This document shows positions 23,184 to 34,351 of a stretch of 64,000 bases of DNA, one piece after another. The stretch is from Ailanthus altissimus (lineage: Eukaryota; Streptophyta; Magnoliopsida; Sapindales; Simaroubaceae): the NCBI GenBank assembly GCA_946807835.1, contig OX327702.1, positions 3,658,001 to 3,722,000 of the forward strand, written 5' to 3'. The notes below the pieces were generated by a model. The model had not been told where the DNA came from, made no database searches, and saw only the letters and a program-made list of their open reading frames with translations. The translations under genes and the position numbers were made by a program. How positions within the stretch are numbered: position 1 is the stretch's first letter; each line of letters begins with the position of its first letter.

Positions 23184-23755
23184 GTTTTCTGTGTCTATTC
23201 CTAGTCATTTTCAAGAAGCCTTTGAGATCCTAAATGGAAGTTTGTTATGATAAAAGAAAAAAAGGCCTTCTAGAAGAATTTTACTTGGGAGATGATCGAG
23301 TTACCTCAAAGAAAGAAGACAGTGGGGTGTAAATGAGAATTTTTAGTGAAGTATAAACCAGACAAGACGGTTAACAGGTACAAGGCTAGACTTGTTGTTA
23401 AGGGTTACACTCAGATTTATAGGATAGACTATCAAGAGTCCTTTACTCATGTGGCTAAGATAAACATTGTTAGAGTTATTTTATCTCTTACAATTAATCT
23501 TGATTGGCTATTAAGATAATTTCATGTTAATAATACCTATTTCTATAGTGATTGATATAAGAAGTATATATGGATCCTCCTCCGAGATTTACACTAAAAG
23601 GAAGTAAGGTATGCAAGTTGAAAAAGACTATATAGGTTAAAATAGTCACTAAGGGAGTAATTTGGTTGATGGAGCTAATTAATGCAAAAGTATAGTTTTA
23701 AGCAAGCTTTAGCGGATCACACTTTATTCTATAAGAAATTTAGTGATTATATAAT
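23184..23755 (+). pseudogene. Copia family C: linker and reverse transcriptase N-terminus
   Basis: From about 23335 the plus strand reads KYKPDKTVNRYKARLVVKGY, then GIDYQESFTHVAK-like sequence and LSLTINLDWLL. These match the 'NRYKARLVAKGYTQxxGIDYxETFAPVAK' start of copia reverse transcriptase. In-frame stops follow (for example after DWLLR). Solo LTR 2 interrupts it at 23756. Confidence 0.85.
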
Positions 23756-25792
23756 TGTTAGGGTCGGTGCTTACGTGTCATCCCTGAATGTACATATACT
23801 TGTGTATTTATACAAGTATACATTTTCATTAAATTGCTAATACCAAATTATATGGTATTATGCATGTAACATTACAGACATGGTAGATTTGAAGCAGTTC
23901 GAATCAGATCTAAAGGGTTTAGATAAAGGCTCATAGTTAGCCACGCTGAGAGATATAATTGCTAAATGTTAGCACAGTTAAGTGTTAACTGGTTATAATA
24001 CTCAGCACATCCAAGAATTGGAGCCTTGTCTGTAATGGGACTTAAACCTGAGAATATACTAGTAACTGTATAGTTGCAAGAGCTGCAATCGGGTGCCAGG
24101 AAATACATGTTGCGCAAGTATGTTCTCGAATAATAGTCCCTGATCTATTTCTACCGATGCGGGTCTATCGGTGGATACTTTTATATATAGATCAACATAT
24201 GTCGTATTAGTCGGGTATAGATGGTTGTTCCTGACCGACCATGAGCTTAGAGCTCGTATTGACATATGGGTATCTAGTTAGGACTGGATATGCGACAGAC
24301 TCATGAGGGCCTTCAATAGACATTTAATGTAAGCCGTCAACGGAGGGTCCTCTCGAGATGAGTAGTATACGTGGTCATTTGACCTGAGTGCTATAGTGGG
24401 CTTGTAAGTGATCCACCATACTTTAGTTCCACACATATCATAGACCTTTCATAGTGTAACCGTTGGGTGTCACTGGGTATAGTCCGATGCTTATGGAGTC
24501 TGGTGCGTACAGATATGGGATCTGTCAGCTCCTATATAGAGTTTGATATCCAGATGCTTCGAGACTGTATCTTAGAAAGTCTTGTGGGCACAAGCAATGA
24601 TCCGGAAAAGAGTTCCGCCAGGGTCGAACAATATGGCAAAGGAGTTTGCACATATTGTTCATTGAGATACAAGTCTTGAGATAGGACATGGATGAGCATA
24701 TGGGGATTTGATGGTAATAATCTATATCCCCGCACATCCAAGATATCATGATGGAAGGACTATACATATGCGTTGTAACCTCAGCTTGTATGGTTAAACG
24801 CGCTGATTTGTATATCCGTAACGTGTGCGTGAGGCGTTGCTCACAGACTCATAGAATAGTTCTATTTGACGAATCGGGCGTAGAAACTAGGGAGTCCCAC
24901 GATATGAAGTGTACTCGTTGTGCACTGGAGTAGCGTGCCAGATTAAATTGTTTAATCCAGCAATATTCAGCACTTCCACGGGAATGCATACGTGTCTGTA
25001 TTTAAGTGTTAAATACAACAATTAGTTAATAATTATTATTTACTAATCGTATAAGGACACGTAGCGTATTGTAGACCCTCAATTGAGTTTATCCAAGTGT
25101 GAGATTTGGTGGGACCCACTAGAGGTGAATTTGGTAACTATTTATGAGAGACAAAATGGTCATTTCTCAGTTTAATTATTTAATAGTTAAATAATCAAAA
25201 TATCTTTCTTTTTATATTATATAATATATATTATAATTATTATATTATATTATATTATATTATATATATATATAGAAAGCAAAAGAAAAAAGAAGGAAGA
25301 ATTGGAGAAGGCCAAAACGGCCGAGAAAGGGAGAGGAGAGAAATGGAGAAGAAAAGAAAGAAAGAAAAAAGAAAAAAAAAGGAAAGAAAAATGACATTGT
25401 TTCATTTTTCTCTTTGCTTCCAATTAGAGTAATTATAAATTGCTCAAAGTTCTCCATTTTTATCCTTTTGGAGAAAATGATATAAATTCTCTCCTGGCTG
25501 TTTTGGGGATTAAGAGTTAATCCTAAGCTGAATATGGAATTGCTATTCTAGCTCACCAAGCCCACCGAGTTTGTGACTAGAACTGCACGCGAGTTGGTCT
25601 CCATGCGAACTCCAGGAAAAATATGTGTATAACGTTACACGTTTGGTGAGTTCTCTAATCTTATTAATATATTAATGTGATTAATATATTTATTTATTGT
25701 GTTTATTGCAAAATTTATATTTTCACTGCGTTAGGCAATAGACACAATTGCACATATATACACCCACGTGCCTAGATCCTACTGCGCCAACA
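23756..25792 (+). mobile_element. Solo LTR 2 (family L), plus orientation
   Basis: 2,037 bp from TGTTAGGGTCGGTGC to …GCGCCAACA. Target duplication ATAAT (23751-23755) and ATAAC (25793-25797). It contains the AGAGTTAGCA-type short repeats, an AT microsatellite at 25190-25275 and a purine-rich run at 25275-25390, both of which yield spurious reading frames. It splits the copia reverse transcriptase between the fingers and the YxDD motif. Confidence 0.9.
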
Positions 25793-26651
25793 ATAACCTA
25801 GCTTGTTTATATTCATGACGTGATTGTTACATGTAGTAACTTCAGTGAGATAAAGAAGCTTCAAAGCTACTTGGCCAAGGAGTTTTAAATGAAGGACTTG
25901 AGGATTCTAAAATACTTCTTGAGTATTGAAATGTCTCGATCAAAGTAAAGACTTTCCCTATCTCAACAAAAATATACATTAGATCTTTTGGCTGAAACTG
26001 GTAACTCTGTTTGTGAACCTGTAGATATTCCTATTGAGGTGAACCATGGCCTTACTTAACAGGATAAATGAACAAAAGAAGATCAAAGACTAGTATGGAA
26101 GTTTATCTATTTGACTTACACCAGACTTGACTTGTCATATGCAGTTAGTGTTGTGAGTTAATTCATGCACAATTCGAGTGACCAATACATGAATACAGTG
26201 AATCGTATTTTGGCTTATCTAAAGTCCGCTCCAGACAAAGGTATTATGTTCTCTAAACATGATAGGTTATACAAATTTTGACTTTGCTGAATCTAGATTG
26301 GATAGAAAGTCTAAGTTAGTGTATGTATTGTTTGTTGGAGGTAATTTGGTGACTTGAAGGAGAAAGAGACAAAATTTTGTATCATTGTCTAGTGCAAAAG
26401 TGGAATATTGTGCTCTTTATCATATGACCACAGAGCTTACTTGGCTAATAATCCTCTTAAGTGAACATGAGTTTGGTCTAAAAAAAATTTATGGTGCTCT
26501 TTTGTGATAACACGGCAGTTATTGAGATAGAAAATAATTCGGTACAACATGATTGAACTTCACATGAACTACATCAAAGATAACCTATATACTGATAGAA
26601 TAAAGGTTCCTTACATCAAGAGTGCAGATCAACTAGTTGATATAATGACTC
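25793..26651 (+). pseudogene. Copia family C: reverse transcriptase (YxDD part) and RNase H
   Basis: The plus strand reads VYIHDVIVT at about 25808, the position of YVDDxIVT, so the second catalytic residues are changed to IHD. It then reads KDLRILKYFLSIEMSRS, matching 'KDLGxLKYFLGIEVxRS'. RNase H segments follow: FCDNTAVIEIENNSVQHD and DRIKVPYIKSADQLVDIMT. Stops and frameshifts are frequent. Confidence 0.85.
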
Positions 26652-27742
26652 TATTGGAATTTGTACTTATGTATCATCCATTTTATGTTTGAATATATAC
26701 TTTATATTTATACTATTATCATTCCATTAAATCGCCAATTATATTTAATATATGGTATGATGCTTGTAATGTTTCAGACATTGTATGATCTGAAAGAGTT
26801 CAGATCTGGTCTAAATGAGTTCAGATCAGTGCTAAGAATTAGCAATGCTAAGAGTTATAAATACTAAGAGTTAGCACTGATAAGAGTTACAAGGTTATAA
26901 GAGTTAGCAAAATCTAAAGAGGTAGAGCATTGTCTAAAATGTGACAAAAACCTAAGAATATATCAGTAATAATATTGTTGTAAAGAGTTGCAAATGGTAT
27001 TAAGAAATGTCATTATGCAAGTATGTTCTCAAACACTATGTTCTTGATCTATCTTCGTTGACGCAGGTCTGTTAATAAAGACCTTATTATATATAGATTA
27101 GTATATATCTATATCTGGATGGTCCAAATAGTTAGTCTTAGTAGACCATGAGTTTAGTGGAAGCTCATATAAAGATATAGGTATTCAGTTAGGACTGAGT
27201 ACTGAACAGACTCACGACGACCTACAATAGACATCCCATATAGCCATCAATTGAGGGTCTTCTTGAGTTGAGTAGTATTTGTGGTCCTTTGACTTGAGCG
27301 CCACAGTGGGCTTGTGAGTGATCCACTATACTTTGATTCCACACATGTCAGAAACTTTTCATGGTCTGACCACTGAGTATCGTTGGGTATAGCTCGATGC
27401 TCATAGAGCTCGGTGTGCATAAATATAGGATCCATCAACTTATTTGGGTAAGTAATAATCCTAATACTCTAAGATTGTGTTTCAAAAAGTCTTATGGCCA
27501 TAAGCAGTTATACTAAAAAAAAGAGTTTTATCCTAAGGATAAATAATATCGCAAATTTAAAGATTAGTTTACTGTCGAGCATATGGAGACTTGACGGTGT
27601 TGATCTATATTTTCGCTCTTCCAAGATATCTGTGATGGAGGTTGTTGCACAAATATGTTATAACCTCAACTTGTATGATTTAACGCCCTATTTTGTAATA
27701 TCCATAACATATGTGTAAGATATTGTTCACGGACATATGTGT

Positions 27743-27926
27743 AAGAGTGTGTGGGGCCCACCAACGCTTTGGTACCCAACCAGTGGCTGACACCTCAGCA
27801 CCTACTGGCGCCCCAGCACACAATCCGCAGGTAACCTGCACCCCCAAGGAATCGAACCCCCGCCCCCATCTCCATGGAAGCCTTATAGGCCTCTAGAGGT
27901 TCGTCCTTGTACCCATTGGGCTGGCC
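27743..27926 (-). mobile_element. tRNA-derived SINE, copy 1
   Basis: On the minus strand it starts GGCCAGCCCAATGGGTACAA (A-box region), has GGTTCGATTCC (B box) and ends …CACACTCTTACA. The internal pol III promoter architecture and about 190-bp length fit a tRNA-derived plant SINE. It is head-to-head with copy 2, sharing GGCC at 27923-27926. Confidence 0.85.
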
Positions 27927-28115
27927 AGCTCAGTGGGTACAAGGACGAACCTCTAAAGGCCTATAAGGCCTCCATGGAGATGGGGGCGGGGGTTCGATTC
28001 CTTGGGGGTGCAGGTTACCTGCGGATTGTGTGCTGGGGCGCTAGTAGGTGCTGAGGTGTCAGCCACTGGTTGGGTACCAAAGCGTTGGTGGGCCCCACAC
28101 ACTCTTACAAAAAGG
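27923..28115 (+). mobile_element. tRNA-derived SINE, copy 2
   Basis: Starts GGCCAGCTCAGTGGGTACAA, B box GGTTCGATTCC, ends CACTCTTACAAAAAGG. About five differences from copy 1 over roughly 185 bp. Open frames on either strand here are translations of the SINE, not genes. Confidence 0.9.
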
Positions 28116-28119
28116 CCGA

Positions 28120-28302
28120 CCTTTTTGTAAGAGTGTATGGGACCCACCAACACCTTGGTCCACCAGCTGAATGACACCTCAGAGCCACTGGCATCCCACC
28201 ACACAATAATCAGGTTACCTGGGCCCCCAACCAATGTTGAACCTGGGATCTCATCCCTTATAAGCCTTTAAGGTTCAATGGTTGTACCCATTGAGCTGGC
28301 CT
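28120..28302 (-). mobile_element. tRNA-derived SINE, copy 3 (diverged)
   Basis: Tail-to-tail with copy 2 across CCGA. On the minus strand it starts GGCCAGCTCAATGGGTACAA, and the B box is decayed (GGTTCAACATTGG). Clearly more diverged than copies 1 and 2, so it is older or from another subfamily. Confidence 0.85.
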
Positions 28303-28304
28303 TT

Positions 28305-30479
28305 TGTTGGAGCTGGTGCTCACGTGCCATTCCAATATTGTATGAATATTAATTGTTAATATTTATACAATAAACATTTCGAATAAAGATTGTTAATATC
28401 ATATTAATATGGTATAATGCTTGTAACATTACAGACATTGTTTGATCTGAAAGAGTTCAGATCTGGTCTAAAGGAGTTTAGATCAGAACTAATAGTTAGC
28501 AAAGCTGAGAGTTATAAATGCTAAAAGTTAGCACTGTTAAGAGTTAGCAGGTTATAAGAGTCAGCGAGGTCTAAAGAGTTAGAACCTTGTCTATAATGGG
28601 ACAAAGACCTGAGAGTATACTTGTAATGATATAGTTGCAAAGAGTTGCAATAGGTGTTAAGAAATATCATTATGTAAGTATGTCTCAAAGATAATGTTCC
28701 TGATCTATAATCACTAATGCGGGTCTATCGGTGATTAACTTTATATAGATTAGTGTATGTTTATATCTGACTGGTTCAGATGGTTGTTCTTAGCTGACCA
28801 TGAGCTTAGAGCTTGTATAGGCATGCGGGTATCCAGTCAAGACTGAATACTGAACAGACTTATGAGGACCCCAATAGATATCCTATGACACCGTCAAAGG
28901 AAGGTCCTCTCGAGTTGAGTAGTATTCGTGGTCCTTTGACCTGAGCGCCACGGTGGTCTTGTGAGTGATCCATCATGCTTTGGTTCCACATATGTTAGAG
29001 ACCTTTCATGGTCTGACCGCTATGTGTCGCTGGGTATGGTCCGATGCTCATGGAGTCCGGTGTGCGTAGATACGGGATCCGTCAGCTTACGTAGGTAAGT
29101 TGTATATCCGATGCTCCGAGATTGTATTTCATAAAGTCTTGTGGCCACAAGCATAAACCCGGGAAAAGAATTTCCCATAGGGTTAAACAATATAGCAAAA
29201 GTGTTTGCGTATATTGTTTATCGAGATACGAATCTGGAGATAAGATTATGGATGAGCAAATGGGGATTTGATGGTACTGATCTATATCCCTGCACATCCA
29301 GGATATAAATGATGGAAGGATTATACGTATACGTTATGACCTCAACTTGTATGGTCTGACACGCTGATTTGTAATATTCGTAACGTGTGCGTGGGGCATC
29401 GATTACGGATTAATAGAACTGTTCCATTTGACAAATCGGGTGTAGACCTAGAGAGTCCCAATATGAAATGTACTCTTTGAGCACTTGGGCAGTGTACCGT
29501 ATTGAATTGTTCAATACAGTATAATTCAGCAATTACTAAGGTTACGTTAACTAAAGTATGTGGTTAAATTGGTGGGACCCACTTTAGGTTAATTTGGTAA
29601 CCGAGTAAGGATATAATAGTAATTTCACTTTATGATTATTTAATTGTTAAATAATAAGAATAAATATTTATTTATTTAATTGTTAAATAAATAATTTAAT
29701 TTAACTATGATTAAAGGTTAATCATATGGTTAATTAAGTTAACCTTACTTAAAGGTTAAGTAAAGGTTAACCTAACCATGGTTAAGTTAGTTAACTATGG
29801 TTAAATTAATTAAATATTTATTAACTTAAAGGTTAAGTTAAAATAATCTAACTAAGGTTAGGTTAAGCCAAATGAAATGCAAATGAAATTCAAATTAGTT
29901 TGGAATTAATGCATTTGTATATAAAGTGAAATGAAATTCAAAATTCATAATTGAAAAATGTTTTAGATTTTAGGTTTTGCATTTTGGGAGCCAATTCAAT
30001 TTGAGAAATTGAAATTGTTTGTTTTGTGTTTTAAGTGTTAGAACAACAAAACAAATTGAATTAATGGTTACTAAATGTAATAACTAAAAACAAGATTTGT
30101 TTTATTTATTCAAGAGTTGAATAAAAGGAAAAACAAATTTAATTAAGTTAAATGGTTTAACTTTGTAAAATGTTTAAGAGTTAAACACATATGCTGGATT
30201 AAGATGCTGCCATTCTAGACAATCAAACCCACCCTTGTTGATTGCTAGAATTGATCAAAGATTCATTTTATGGTGGACTTCAAAGAAAATTAATCCAAAG
30301 GCTTCATAGGTGATATTTCTCAATCTCGAATTTCAGTTTAATCAAATATTATTTTCTGTGTTCATTGTATTTAATCTTCCGCTGTGCACATGTATGTATG
30401 AGATATGTATATTGTTTGTATGATGAACACAAACCCACATGCAAGAACCCTAGTTAAATTCGCCCAAACACACCCAACA
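28305..30479 (+). mobile_element. Solo LTR 4 (family L), plus, nested in solo LTR 3
   Basis: 2,175 bp from TGTTGGAGCTGGTGCTC to CACACCCAACA, the best-preserved ends of the family. The SINE cluster sits at its extreme 5' edge; a TGT remains on the far side at 27740-27742. The joint unit 27740-30479 is bounded by ATATG/GTATG, which suggests the LTR inserted first and the SINEs then entered its first bases. At 29690-29870 there is a reiterated GGTTAA-type run. Confidence 0.85.
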
Positions 30480-31597
30480 GTATGGACAAGTTCCATATGA
30501 CAAATCAGGTGTGAACCTAGAGAGTCTCACAATATAAAGTGTACTCGTTGTGCACCAAGGTAGCATATTGGATCAAACAATTCGGTCCAAGAAATTTCAG
30601 CAAACCGAAAATATGGTTTAGGGGTTCTTCAGAATGTGTATTTGTCAAGACTCAAATGTTAAGTACATCACATAATTGATTGACAAGAGTTGTTAACTAA
30701 TAGAATATTGACAAATAGAAATATATTATGCATAATTTGTTTTTACTTTAAAATTACCAATTTACTTTGTTAGTAAATACAAGTGAAGTAAAAGTAATTA
30801 TTCAAAAATAGTTTTTGAATAATTAATGTAAAATTTATTTGTTATTATTATTGCAAATAGATAAACGTCAATTATGACAATTGTGTCATTTACCTTATAA
30901 GAGGCCTTGATGTTGGCCATTAATTACTTAAAATAAATAAAGATATTCTAATATTAGGTAAAAGAATATTTAGTGGCCGTTAATAAAATGTATTTAACAA
31001 GATAATACAATGAAATGACCAACAATGTTTAATGGTAGGCCATGAAAAGCATTAAAAAATTGTAACAAAAATTTGAATGAATTGAATTCATTCATGAGAG
31101 CATGGTATGGAAGAGAAATGTGGAGAGGTAGAGAATAAAAAGATTTTGGGCTAAGTCATTTTTTAAGTATTCTTGCAAATGGTGGTGTAGGAACAAAAAT
31201 GAACTAAATACATTATATACCTCTCATCTCTCATAAGTAACAAATACTAATAGATCAAAGTGTTTTAAGAGTTAAAACATTTTCTTACTTGAAATTTATG
31301 TCTGCTATTCTAGCTTCACAATCCCACCGGTTTGTAATTGTGAACTAGAATTGTGCAACAACATATTTCAAGGTGAGCTCAAGACTTGAAGATTTGAGTT
31401 CTTGAAGAAGCGAAAAGCTATCTTAAATCCATGTAGGTTTATTTACTTGCAGTTTATTTAAATGATACTTATGAACATATATGAGATATATGTATTTGAT
31501 AATGCCATTTTGAGTGTAATATGTATGTAATACTTCTGCTGCGTGTATAAATTTTAAAATTATACATATACTCCACACATCACATACCCACTTAACA

Positions 31598-31890
31598 GAT
31601 TCATGTCGTTAATAATGGTCCATTCTATACAACACCATCCAATTTAAGTGGGAGAATTGACATGATTGGCATATAATTAGAATGTAAAACTTTATTTCTT
31701 TATTTAACTAGGATTTAATGCATTAAAATTATAGTATTAATTAGTGCATTGTAATTGGGATATTAGTCATCAGATTAATTGTATAGTTAACTTTCTTTTT
31801 TCAATAGGTTTGTGTCTTGTATAAATACCCTTGAGATATATAAAAAAATCACTTAATTTAATTATCATTTGATATTATCGTAATTTAGTC
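31598..31890 (+). mobile_element. 3' end of copia family C with purine tract and LTR start
   Basis: After the target duplication the sequence runs to AAGTGGGAGA at 31647-31656, a typical copia polypurine tract. TGACATGATTGG at 31659 would be the LTR start, and ATAAATACCCTTG at about 31820 a promoter-like motif inside it. The LTR end is not identified. Confidence 0.55.
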
Positions 31891-32560
31891 TTGTTTTTCT
31901 AAGTTCAATGTTGCAGTCCCTAATTCAAACAGCACATTCCTTCAATTTAATTAATTATGTACCAAGTTGTGGATGCACAATCTTAGGTTTATGTATATCC
32001 CTACTTCTAGGAAAGTTGGTAAAAAAATTAGCACTTTTTACCAACTCAAGTGTTAGTAATTCTCATTATTGAAGATTCAATAGGTGAAGATTATCTTATT
32101 ATCCCAAATAAGTGTCGTTTTCCTAAGTTGAATCATTATTCTTCAATTGAAAGAATACATTGATCCACTTTCTGTCATCATGCAGCAAACTATGGGTGCA
32201 CAATCACTGCATTAGATATATCCCCACTTGTACAAAAGGTGTTCCTAGTTTATGCAGTTTTCACTAAGTTAATTATGAGTATATCCCTAGTATATCTCTA
32301 ATATTGCTTACTTCAAGAGGTGAAGGTGAAGATAGTATTTGAATTTTATCCTACTTTATGAAGTTCAATGTTACAGTCCCCAATTCAAATAAGATGTTGC
32401 AATAAAAAAGTTTCAAACTATTATGCATTAAGTTGTGAGTGCGCAATGACCGCTTGATATATGTTTCCACTTGTTTGAATGATGCTTCTAGTATTTGCAC
32501 GTTTCACTAATTGAAGTGTGAGTATATCTCTACTTATAGACTATTTAATAATTGTAAGTT
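31890..32560. repeat. Degenerate tandem repeat, three units of about 220-230 bp
   Basis: Each unit has AAGTTxAATxxTxCAGTCCCxAATTC-like sequence, then TGxGTGCxCAATxxC, then TATATCCCxACTT, then CACTAAxTxxAxTxTGAGTATATC. Units start near 31900, 32130 and 32360. Confidence 0.6.
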
Positions 32561-34031
32561 ATAGATGATTTTTGTTTAAAATATAAACATGGTAAATATA
32601 AAGTAAAATTAAAAAAAAATGGTAAACATAAAGTTGAATCGATTATATTATGACAATCTTAAGTATAAAATATGAGGGATGTTATGGCATTTGCAAGGGT
32701 GGATGGTAAAAATATAACAGAACGTGTTAAAGTGTCAATGAATGTACAATAAACAGTCGATGCATTTATTAAACCAATAAAATTCGGTAATATTCTAATC
32801 ATAGTAAAAATATTGCTAAAGTTCGTCATAAGCTGAATTTCCTCTTATGACCCTTTATAAAGGAACATCTTTATATTACGAGTGCCATATTAGTCTAATT
32901 GATATGAGAAGTAGATTTCAAAGCATAAGATTGGTGTACAATGTGAAAAGAAAGTAGTGCATTTAACATATTGATTCACTTTTGTTGTATATACATAGCA
33001 AAATACATATTAAACATGCAATAACATATATTCATAGTTAAAAAAACTACACTGACAATGGAATAGTTCCCTTGTTACATTGCTCTGCCATGAGGTTATA
33101 GGGAGAAGCCATTACAATGCAGGTGAGGAGATTATACTTCTTGAGTTCAATATTATGAGACATATGATACAACTACTTCATAGTATATATAGACCCAGAA
33201 ATATAATATGCAAATGCATTTACCTTATTTGATAGTTAAGGTTTAAAAACATTGTTAACCATGTAATATAATATTTACATTTGAGGAAGTGGAAATGCCA
33301 AACATGGTTAGAGTCCAACTTCAACTGAGGCTCTAAACTTATCTTGATGTTTGCATCTTGGCCTTCTGATGAAGGTGGCACATTTGGTTGCAAGGTCTCA
33401 TTTGCTGTAGTGTCAGAGTCATTTGCAAACCGATCATCATCGGGAGTCCACATTGCCTTGTCCTATTTTGTTAGATCATAAAAGATCTCCTAGTTTGGGT
33501 ACTCTACAACACTCTTATACATGACCACCAAAGTTGAACATCAAACTCAATTCCATACTCGTGGTCCTCTTATCTCATAATACACTCTCAATGTATAGTC
33601 CTTGCGTGTAATAAAGCTCAAATTAAAGCATAAAGGAACTAGTAATTGACGAAATTGTCAGATACAAATATATTGATACATTTAAAAATGGTGAGATAGT
33701 TACCATTCATCGGAGGGATTATTATCAGGCAAAAACAAGTATTATCAAGCAACTTACCATAAAACAGGCTATATAATACCAAGTGCTGATTGGAAAGAAA
33801 CGTAATTAATACCAATTTATTTAATTGTGAAACATTATTATGTACAAGGCCCAAAAAAGAAGAGATACAATTATATGATATAAGCGACAATGCTTAAGCT
33901 AGTTGAGAAGATGAATAAGCAGAAGAAATTGACAGATATAGTGGATTGAACATGATTCTTATATATAGTCCCTTATTTTGCACATACTATTTGAAAACTT
34001 ATACAGTATCGTATTTCTATAGGAAAACATA
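32561..34031. other. Intergenic DNA with an unrecognised minus-strand reading frame
   Basis: 33453-33220 (minus) is a 77-codon frame beginning MWTPDDDRFANDSDTT. Upstream on the minus strand another frame reads YTLRVYYEIRGPRVW. The acidic, Asp-rich character is non-random, but I do not recognise the family. It could belong to a second MULE or to a captured gene fragment. Confidence 0.3.
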
Positions 34032-34351
34032 AGGCAAATCTCTACTTAGCAAAATTCGAAGGATTGTTTTTTGTGCTTTCATCTATTGCATATGGCATGA
34101 GCGTAATCAGGTGGTGTTTCAACAAAAGTCTCCTACTGTTATGGATGTTTTCAATGCATTCAGGATGTTGTACGGATTAATATCTGAGTGTTTTAAATGG
34201 TCAGCCAATAGAAAATATTTTAACAAAGTGGTGACATTTGATTGTCATTGTTTTGTCTGGTTGATCTGTGTCCTTAACTGTGTTTCTAATTGCATTTCGC
34301 TGGATTAGCAATAAAATTATCTTTTTAATTATCATTATAAAAAAAAAAGAA
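34032..34351 (+). mobile_element. 5'-truncated LINE 3' fragment
   Basis: The plus strand reads GKSLLSKIRRIVFCAFIYCI, then W(H)ERNQVVFQQKSP and VMDVFNAFRMLYGLIS. These are nearly the same segments as the C-terminus of the LINE at 59.5 kb (GKTMLSKIRRVSFCATIYCI, ERNLVVFQQKMP). A short 3' UTR ends in an A-run at 34340-34351. It is a classic 5'-truncated LINE insertion of about 320 bp. Confidence 0.85.

Larger units (their letters stand above)
26652..31597 (+). mobile_element. Solo LTR 3 (family L), plus, interrupted by SINEs and solo LTR 4
   Basis: The outer parts 26652-27739 and 30480-31597 together make one LTR, starting TATTGGAATTTG (TG to TA) and ending CCCACTTAACA. Target duplication GACTC (26647-26651) and GATTC (31598-31602). 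The interruption 27740-30479 is flanked by ATATG (27735-27739) and GTATG (30480-30484). Confidence 0.85.
20030..31658 (+). mobile_element. Host copia element (family C), 5'-truncated and cut by three solo LTRs
   Basis: Joining 20030-20763, 23184-23755, 25793-26651 and 31598-31658 gives the C-terminal integrase region, linker, reverse transcriptase, RNase H and a purine tract in copia order on the plus strand. The three gaps are solo LTRs of one other family, each flanked by a 5-bp duplication, and a fourth LTR of that family is nested in the third. No 5' LTR, gag or protease was found upstream of 20030. The element is thoroughly dead. Confidence 0.8.

Noticed and set aside
25260..25457. Phe/Ser-rich minus-strand frame
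   Set aside because: Translation of a purine run next to an AT microsatellite within solo LTR 2.
27711..28234. Open frames reading a Cys/Pro/Thr-rich peptide on both strands
   Set aside because: They are translations of the SINE palindrome.
29690..29870. GGTTAA-type run considered as interstitial telomeric repeat
   Set aside because: The unit is not the plant telomere TTTAGGG and the run is irregular and part of an LTR.
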